From Candidatus Poseidoniales archaeon (lineage in GTDB: Archaea; Thermoplasmatota; Poseidoniia; Poseidoniales; Thalassarchaeaceae), in NCBI GenBank assembly GCA_028821815.1, contig JAPKEY010000035.1, positions 1-10,952 of the forward strand: 10,952 bases of DNA, in the 5' to 3' direction. Below are positions 5,377-10,952 of the stretch, piece after piece. Below the pieces are notes generated by a model. That model made no database searches, was not told the origin of the DNA, and saw only the letters and a list, made by a program, of their open reading frames with translations. Made by a program: the position numbers and the translations under genes. Position 1 is the first letter of the stretch. Each line of letters starts with the position of its first letter.

Positions 5377-6396
5377 TCACTCGTCACGAGATTTGGGGCG
5401 GCCTCTCTTCCCTCGTGCAGCACCACTACGGCGCATGTTGGCTTTGCGGGAGGAACGCCCATCATTGCGAGCATTTGCATTGGTGCCAGTTTCACTACCG
5501 CCCAAGCTAATCGATGTACCTGCGAGTAGAGATTGTGTCAATGAACCGGCAAGTTTGTCATCTTTGTCCGGTGTCTTTAGAGCCTTGCGAACCGACTCAT
5601 TGTGATCGTCAATCCAAGATTGGGCCTCGAGTCGTTCTTGCTTGAGTTTGTCACGGATTTGATTGACCTGTTCTAACATTGCAACGACCTCTGCATGAAC
5701 TTCGTCTGCTTGCTTCCGGCATTCAAGGAATGCTTCATGCAACCTATCCCCTTCTGCTTTCTTGAAATCACGCTCTTCAAAAAGTGGTTTTATCGTTTCC
5801 CATGATTTATCGGCTTCTTCGTGGAATTCAACCATGGCTGCATGCTCAGAATCTGCCTCTAACTTGAGTTCCTGTATGCTACCCTCGATATTATCAAGAT
5901 CAATCTTGATACGCATGGATTCTTCAACCAAAGGTTCCAACTCTTTTTTGCGATTAGAGTGTTTTTTAATCAGTTTGAGAACCTTGTTCTCCTTGTCAAG
6001 TGAGACTGAACCATCTATCTCAAGCATGGTTTCGAGTTTGTCAATTTGAGATTGAATCTCACTCAATTCAAGAATGGGTGACTTCTTACCCTTTTCGCCA
6101 CGTGAGTTTTTGGCCCGACCAATCAATTCCCTGACTTGTTGCTGGATTGCATCACGCCTAGCTTGGTGCGCCTTTGCCTTGTTTCGAATCTCTTTATTTT
6201 CAGTCAATTTTAAATCAATTTCATCACGGAGTTTCTTGTACTCTTTCTGAATGGCATTCCGTGAATCTGCATTGCGCTTGCCGGCATCATTGTGCTGCTG
6301 GCGGATGTCGCGCAGGCGGCGGAGTTTGGCCTCCATTGACTTCAATTGATCACGAAGGTCAGCATCGCTGCCGCTAGCCTTCGTTGATTCGGTCAT
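5377..6396 (-). CDS. COG1340-like archaeal coiled-coil protein with AT-hook-like tail
   Basis: This protein of about 339 residues is almost entirely coiled coil from about 12 to 270, rich in Glu, Lys, Arg and Leu. The segment around KPLFEERDFKKAEGDRLHEAF and the following ADEVHAEVVAMLEQVNQIRDKL resemble the archaeal COG1340 coiled-coil family of unknown function. The C-terminal 45 residues are different: low complexity, Gly/Ser/Asn/Arg-rich and basic. They end in R-G-K-R-G-R-P-K-S (328-336), an AT-hook-like core. The start at 6396 (MTESTK) follows a G-rich stretch on the message. In-frame starts at 6420 (ATG) and 6438 (GTG) would add 8 or 14 residues. A cytoplasmic scaffold or DNA-associated role is only inferred. 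It follows the 5-TM membrane protein gene by 56 nt. Confidence 0.7.
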   Translation of the reverse strand: MTESTKASGSDADLRDQLKSMEAKLRRLRDIRQQHNDAGKRNADSRNAIQKEYKKLRDEIDLKLTENKEIRNKAKAHQARRDAIQQQVRELIGRAKNSRGEKGKKSPILELSEIQSQIDKLETMLEIDGSVSLDKENKVLKLIKKHSNRKKELEPLVEESMRIKIDLDNIEGSIQELKLEADSEHAAMVEFHEEADKSWETIKPLFEERDFKKAEGDRLHEAFLECRKQADEVHAEVVAMLEQVNQIRDKLKQERLEAQSWIDDHNESVRKALKTPDKDDKLAGSLTQSLLAGTSISLGGSETGTNANARNDGRSSRKANMRRSGAARGKRGRPKSRDE

Positions 6397-6452
6397 AGAC
6401 CGCCGACCCCCCTTTCCCATTTGAAGCGTACGATGCACCTAATGCGGGAATC

Positions 6453-8075
6453 CTACAGGGCTGCTAACGATGCAACCCATGGGACGATGCGGTATAGAGC
6501 CGCGAGGATTCCAGCCCCTACTGCCACCATACCCCCTCGAAGTCGGATTCGTTCTTGCAATTTAGGCCGAACTTGAACGGCGAGAACCTTGCCACCGAGT
6601 AGGTTTCCATCGGTATCTTCTAGCCTCACGGTGACTGTGGACTCTCCGTCATGTTGTGGGAGTAAGGTTTGCCAAATCACCACCCCATGATCCATCATTC
6701 TAGCCAGAACATCGTGCACATCATCGGTTGTGTTGGACCGCATTGGAAGATGGGCATCAATCCCCTTTAGCGCTGTACTGGATTCGAGTGTGAGTGTGAA
6801 AGAACTCTCATGTGGCTGGAAATCGGGAGTTTGGATTTTAATCACAATCTTCCGGCTTTCCCCACCACTATTGTGCAAATAAGCAAAGAGATGTCCAGAC
6901 CCACTGACGACATTTTGCATGTCAACATCAAAGTGAAGTGAATCCGCTCGAAGCGATTCGATATCGCCTGACAGATCGTACTGTAGTCGGGAAAGCATTC
7001 GGAAAAATGGTGCACATTTCTTCCTTATGTGCAAAAAAAGATTGGCCCAAGTTTCTTCATCGAACCAATCATTTTCAAACAACTCTGGGAGTCTATCCAA
7101 TCGAAAGTAGTATTCCATTGATTGGCGGACTTGTCGATTAGTGAGTTCCCCTTGGGCTTCCAAGTAGCGCATGTGTAACAGATGTTCAATCGCTGAGTGA
7201 ATGTCTTTCCCTGGTTGTAATCCATCGCGAAGAGATTGGATGTGTGCATCGAACCGGGCACGAAGAACAGGGTCCATCCAAGTGGTTAGGATTTCAGTAA
7301 ATACTCGATTTGGGCAAGAGGGGTGAAGGGGGGGTTCGTATGCATCCAGCAACCCCCACCTTTCGACTGTGTTGTGATGTGTTCCCCCTCTCAATAAATC
7401 CAATCCAATCGCAGCAAAAGTTCCCCCGATCGCTAATCCAACCAATACACCACCCACTTCAGTAAGGCCACCTTCTAATGTTGCAGCCAACTGGGCGAAT
7501 GCTGAGAGCGTCACAATGGTAAGAACCCCGGAAACTCGAGCCACAGCCATGCGCGTTACATCATTAATGGCTTCATATCCATGCAGACTCTCAAAAGGAC
7601 GACCGCGTAGCATGAAGGATTTACCCTCGGCGAGGAAAACCTTGCGGGAGGTTTTGTGTAATGTGCGAACGACGAGGAGGGAAACAACCCATGCGAGGAG
7701 GATAATCGTTGCCAGAAGGCCGGAGATGATGCTCAATGTCGCATCAGGAAACCCTGATTCAACACTCGACACCCACCAATCGGGTGAACCTTCAGCAAAA
7801 CGGCGTCCCACCAACTGCAGTGCAAGTGCGAAAATTGGCAATGTGAGGGAAAGGTGGATTCCACTTGACAAAAATAAACGATCGAGTCGGAGCAAGTGCT
7901 GTTCCCGGCTTCGTAACACCCTCATTCGTTTCTCAACCGCTTCGATGTCCAAGAGTGTAGGACCACTATCGGGGGGGTTTTGAGTCGAAGAAATTGCTTC
8001 TTCTGTGGAAAGTGCATCGTCGGAAGGAACGAGTAAATCGAGAGCATCCTCTGTCGATATTTCCTCCGTCGCCAT
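6453..8075 (-). CDS. Multi-pass membrane protein with C-terminal beta-rich domain, unknown function
   Basis: This roughly 540-residue protein was not recognised. The first 50 residues are acidic. Then come a charged helix and four hydrophobic segments (about 73-92, 112-136, 182-199, 207-228), a helical soluble stretch (about 240-370), a beta-rich region (about 385-505) and a fifth hydrophobic segment at the C terminus (514-540). Arg/Lys after the second segment suggests a cytoplasmic loop. The start at 8075 (MATEEIS) is chosen because AGGAT lies 10 nt upstream. In-frame GTG at 8126 and ATG at 8123 overlap the dtxR stop and would add 16-17 residues, giving translational coupling instead. It sits between dtxR and the coiled-coil gene, suggesting an envelope function controlled with them, which is inference. 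Confidence 0.75.
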   Translation of the reverse strand: MATEEISTEDALDLLVPSDDALSTEEAISSTQNPPDSGPTLLDIEAVEKRMRVLRSREQHLLRLDRLFLSSGIHLSLTLPIFALALQLVGRRFAEGSPDWWVSSVESGFPDATLSIISGLLATIILLAWVVSLLVVRTLHKTSRKVFLAEGKSFMLRGRPFESLHGYEAINDVTRMAVARVSGVLTIVTLSAFAQLAATLEGGLTEVGGVLVGLAIGGTFAAIGLDLLRGGTHHNTVERWGLLDAYEPPLHPSCPNRVFTEILTTWMDPVLRARFDAHIQSLRDGLQPGKDIHSAIEHLLHMRYLEAQGELTNRQVRQSMEYYFRLDRLPELFENDWFDEETWANLFLHIRKKCAPFFRMLSRLQYDLSGDIESLRADSLHFDVDMQNVVSGSGHLFAYLHNSGGESRKIVIKIQTPDFQPHESSFTLTLESSTALKGIDAHLPMRSNTTDDVHDVLARMMDHGVVIWQTLLPQHDGESTVTVRLEDTDGNLLGGKVLAVQVRPKLQERIRLRGGMVAVGAGILAALYRIVPWVASLAAL

Positions 8076-8122
8076 GCTTGCCCGTATCCTAGCGCGCATA
8101 AGGCCGTTACGCCAACAATACA

Positions 8123-8782
8123 TCACAAGGTTCGAATCAATATCTGACTGGCAAGTTCCGGAGCAATCACCATCACCTTACCATTGATTGAAAATCCAAC
8201 ATCTGTCGATTGTATTACTGAACCAACTGTAACACCAAGGCAACTCACGGTTCTGATGTCAGTACCTTCTAGAATCATCAATTCAACTTCCCCCGATCTG
8301 CCCTCAGGCAATGCATGAAGTGGTAGCAGCATGGAATTCGTCACCGGTTCAATATGTCTGGAAATGGCAGGGATGATTTCGCCATCAGGGGTCGTTTCAG
8401 GGTACCCCAACAATCGATCGATGGCAGATTCCAGATCATCTGTCAATGCATGTTCAAGACGACAGGCTGCAGCTTTCACATCACCCTTGTAATCAATCAT
8501 TCGAATCAAAAATACTTCCATCAAGCATTCTCTGCGCTTGATACTAGCAGCCGCCGCAAGTCCTTGTTCTGTTAATGTCGACCCACGATATGGAATGTGA
8601 TACAAGATTCCTTTTCCCGCCAAGCGTTGAATCATTTCACTACTCGATGCTTGACTCACACCCATTTCTGCAGCAATTCGACTGTTTCGAATTGGTTTTT
8701 GTGGGTCTTCAGCATAAAATTCGTACAGTTTTTTGAGGTACATCTCCTCAAATTCCTTAATCGGATCATCCAAAATAATCAC
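8123..8782 (-). CDS. DtxR/MntR-family metal-dependent transcriptional regulator
   Basis: This 219-residue regulator has the DtxR layout. A winged helix is at about 10-75 (recognition region G-V-S-Q-A-S-S-S-E-M-I-Q-R-L, wing G-S-T-L-T-E-Q-G), a metal-binding dimerization domain at about 76-145, and an SH3-like FeoA domain at about 158-219. The primary-site ligands of iron-type DtxR are present as M14 (E-M-Y-L) and C107-x2-E110-H111 (C-R-L-E-H). The ancillary-site histidines appear replaced: H79 by E85 and H98 by K103, by alignment from memory. The GTG start overlaps the stop of the upstream surface-protein gene (GTGA). A TTG three codons in, 5 nt after GGTGA, is an alternative. It probably represses transcription when Fe2+ is plentiful; its targets are unknown. 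Confidence 0.9.
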   Translation of the reverse strand: MIILDDPIKEFEEMYLKKLYEFYAEDPQKPIRNSRIAAEMGVSQASSSEMIQRLAGKGILYHIPYRGSTLTEQGLAAAASIKRRECLMEVFLIRMIDYKGDVKAAACRLEHALTDDLESAIDRLLGYPETTPDGEIIPAISRHIEPVTNSMLLPLHALPEGRSGEVELMILEGTDIRTVSCLGVTVGSVIQSTDVGFSINGKVMVIAPELASQILIRTL

Positions 8783-10952
8783 CCCTGTAAAGCACGGAAT
8801 TCACATTTGCATGCAGGGCAACGGGCTCTAATTGGCCGTCGATCATATGGGACCTTTAGTTTCTGTTCACAATCGGGGCAGCGTATGACATCACCATTAG
8901 ATGTAGATGTCTTTTCAGCTGTAATAACTGGCGTGGGTTCAGATTCAACAATCTCTTCAAATTCCTTGTCAACGTCACGCGACTCTGGTACTTCTTTCTG
9001 AGTAGATTCGACAGGGAATGTCTGGGTACAGGCAGGGCAGCGTGCAGGCCCACTGTATGAAGCCGGGACTCTGAGGCGCTGATCACAAGCTGGACAGGCG
9101 ACCTCGACCTTTTCAATAATCTCCTTTTCGCGTGTTTTCTTCGGTTTCGCAACTCTCTCACCACGCTCTCGGCGTGAAAGTAGTGGCTCACCTGCGCGAG
9201 CACGCATGACCGTGCGGGTGACAAGTCCAATGAATAAACCAGCAAGCAAACCATACACAATTGACATCCAATCAAGGGCTGCTTCGGCTTCTGCAGATTC
9301 GTCGACTTGGGAAAGGAAAGAGGCGGTTCCTGTTGAATCTGAATGGGATGTGTGCCAAATCAAACGAATATCAACAACAGAACCTTCAGGCCATTCTGCT
9401 AAATTGATTGTTCCGGTGAAATTTTCACCAGAGTCAACTGCACTTACCACGTGGGTGCCAGATTGCGGCCACAATATTTGTCCATCTTGTTTGATATCGA
9501 TAAGCATGATGTCACCAGCCAATGTATCGACATTACCTTCGTTGATCAATGAATAGGATATCGTTGCAGGCTCACCAGGGATTGGGGTAGGGGGGTTGAC
9601 ATAATGAATGATTACAGAAGGTATTGGATTTGGGTGTATCAAGCTCATCTCATCTTCAGCGAGGGTGGAAGATGTCCACGCAACCGGTGTTAGTTCCACC
9701 CATGCGTGAGAAGAAGATGTTGGCTGCCCTAAATTGTAATTTAGGGTCCTCTGCCCTGGTGAAAGTGAAATTTGAGTTGATATTTGAGCCATATCACCTG
9801 AGGCACCAGTGGTTCCCACCTCCAATAGCACAAGTCGACTTTCGCCAGCAGATAACGTGGTTGTTAGTTCAATAGAAAGTCCACCATCCAATGTCCAATC
9901 GATTGTGGATATACTCGCCTCCAATGACTGTGAGGGTTGAATATTGAGGATGGTGGTGCCTGATAAATCACTGGCTACCAAACTATCTTGGCTGACGACG
10001 CGCCACTCGATTTGTCGCTCCCCTGATACACTCGTGAGATATTGGGCACCCAATTCAAGACTGCTACCAACCTCGAGTGTCCGAGTTTCCAAAGACGACC
10101 ATGGTGCCATATTATTTCCAGTTGAATCTCCCTCTCTAACTTCAAGGGTGCCCGTTCCAGAATAATCACCACCATTGTGGATTAGAATCGCGAGTGGAGC
10201 TAGATCACCAACATGGAATGGCCCTCCAGATACAGTGAGGCCATCACCACCTGCTCGCATCAGGTGCCCAGCCGACATATCATAGACATGAGATGTTGAA
10301 ATAATCGAATCGGTGTGAATCCGTGAAGAATTCGATAAAGAACAACTGATTTCACCTGGACGAACATCCATATTGAGGATCCATGTTTGATTCGATAAGA
10401 ATGGAATGGAGCTAGATTCGTTCAGAATCCCTACGCCTGATGGGAAACTACAGTATATCGTGCCGACAAACGTAGATTCACCTGTATTGTCAACTGAAAT
10501 AGTCCAATTTATCGAATCACTGAGGTTTGGATTAACATGTTCGGGCGTCATTGTTAGAACTGGGCGTGGCAATGGGGGTGGGCCAATTATAATCGAAAGG
10601 GTGTCGGAATCGATTACTGACTGGTTATCCAATAAATCGATTGTGATCTGTTGAGTGCCTTCAAAAAATGGCCCAATGGTGAAATTTAACACATTTGTTG
10701 TCAATCCATCAATACTGATTAGTTGGGTTGAAAATGGTGAATTTAAATCTGAAATCGTAGCATTTCCCTGCCAAGCAACATCACCAGAATTGCTAGCGGT
10801 AGCAATCACCCAAGCATGATCACCATCGCGTAAGGTTGAATTCCCACTCGCCTCACCAGTATTGGCATCAACTGGGATGGCGATCCAACCATCTGAAGAT
10901 TCTATAGAAACAATTGCAGGGGATAACTTTTGCACGAATATTTGGATCTGTG
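8779..10952 (-). CDS. Large surface protein with Ig/CARDB-like repeats, one TM anchor and two zinc ribbons (partial)
   Basis: The N terminus lies beyond the window: the frame is open through 10952, and the GTG at 10935 is only an internal Val. Numbering from that Val gives 718 residues. Residues 1-550 are Ser/Thr/Gly-rich, with about five beta-sandwich-like repeats of roughly 100 residues (near 35, 125, 230, 340 and 440) resembling CARDB or DUF11-type archaeal surface domains. They contain many N-x-S/T sequons and a possible C162-C198 disulfide. One membrane segment spans about 556-576, followed by Arg/Lys, so the C terminus should be cytoplasmic. It holds two MJ0042-like zinc ribbons: C614-x2-C617-x15-C633-x2-C636 and C686-x2-C689-x16-C706-x2-C709, joined by an acidic linker. 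Its stop overlaps the dtxR start. A transmembrane sensor or envelope anchor is an inference. Confidence 0.85.
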   Translation of the reverse strand, partial: QIQIFVQKLSPAIVSIESSDGWIAIPVDANTGEASGNSTLRDGDHAWVIATASNSGDVAWQGNATISDLNSPFSTQLISIDGLTTNVLNFTIGPFFEGTQQITIDLLDNQSVIDSDTLSIIIGPPPLPRPVLTMTPEHVNPNLSDSINWTISVDNTGESTFVGTIYCSFPSGVGILNESSSIPFLSNQTWILNMDVRPGEISCSLSNSSRIHTDSIISTSHVYDMSAGHLMRAGGDGLTVSGGPFHVGDLAPLAILIHNGGDYSGTGTLEVREGDSTGNNMAPWSSLETRTLEVGSSLELGAQYLTSVSGERQIEWRVVSQDSLVASDLSGTTILNIQPSQSLEASISTIDWTLDGGLSIELTTTLSAGESRLVLLEVGTTGASGDMAQISTQISLSPGQRTLNYNLGQPTSSSHAWVELTPVAWTSSTLAEDEMSLIHPNPIPSVIIHYVNPPTPIPGEPATISYSLINEGNVDTLAGDIMLIDIKQDGQILWPQSGTHVVSAVDSGENFTGTINLAEWPEGSVVDIRLIWHTSHSDSTGTASFLSQVDESAEAEAALDWMSIVYGLLAGLFIGLVTRTVMRARAGEPLLSRRERGERVAKPKKTREKEIIEKVEVACPACDQRLRVPASYSGPARCPACTQTFPVESTQKEVPESRDVDKEFEEIVESEPTPVITAEKTSTSNGDVIRCPDCEQKLKVPYDRRPIRARCPACKCEFRALQG

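Noticed and set aside
7516..7983. Plus-strand open frame of 155 codons
   Set aside because: It lies antisense inside the membrane protein gene and its Arg/Ser-rich translation looks like a shadow of hydrophobic codons.

Overview
This window looks like a piece of a mesophilic euryarchaeal genome, most likely a marine Thermoplasmata-related lineage such as Marine Group II (Ca. Poseidoniales). Archaeal signs are an eS1 (S3Ae) ribosomal protein, a COG1325-type RNA-binding (exosome-associated) protein, a COG1340-type coiled-coil protein and an archaeal-style PdxS with an internal insertion. The large secreted Ig/CARDB-like protein with CPxC zinc ribbons and the moderate GC content fit Marine Group II. 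The lineage is an inference from gene content; no rRNA gene is present.

Layout. (1) Positions 1-3102 are all minus strand. eS1, an MTAP/PNP-family nucleoside phosphorylase and a MazG-like pyrophosphohydrolase lie 10 and 32 nt apart and look like one transcription unit; a PAQR/hemolysin III membrane protein follows after 134 nt. A 172-nt noncoding left edge holds a perfect 7-1-7 palindrome resembling a Fur box. (2) Positions 3103-3225 form a divergent promoter region with two GC-rich palindromes. (3) Positions 3226-5076 are plus strand: the COG1325 protein, a 7Fe-type ferredoxin and PdxS. (4) Positions 5077-10952 are minus strand, a tightly packed five-gene series. In transcription order these are a large surface protein with one membrane anchor and two cytoplasmic zinc ribbons (truncated by the window edge), a DtxR-family metal-dependent regulator, a 5-TM membrane protein with a beta-rich domain, a coiled-coil protein with an AT-hook-like tail, and a 79-residue Trp-containing hypothetical. 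The last ends directly against the pdxS stop codon.

How the parts may work together. The eS1/phosphorylase/MazG unit joins translation with nucleotide salvage and housecleaning. The long minus-strand series puts a probable iron-sensing repressor between two envelope proteins; the surface-protein and dtxR genes overlap by a shared GTGA. This suggests an envelope or metal-response module whose function is not established. The least expected features are the eS1 with an acidic linker and a C-terminal SAP domain, and the Fur-box-like palindrome overlapping the trhA stop codon. No mobile elements, CRISPR arrays, tRNA or rRNA genes were seen, and no broken genes.
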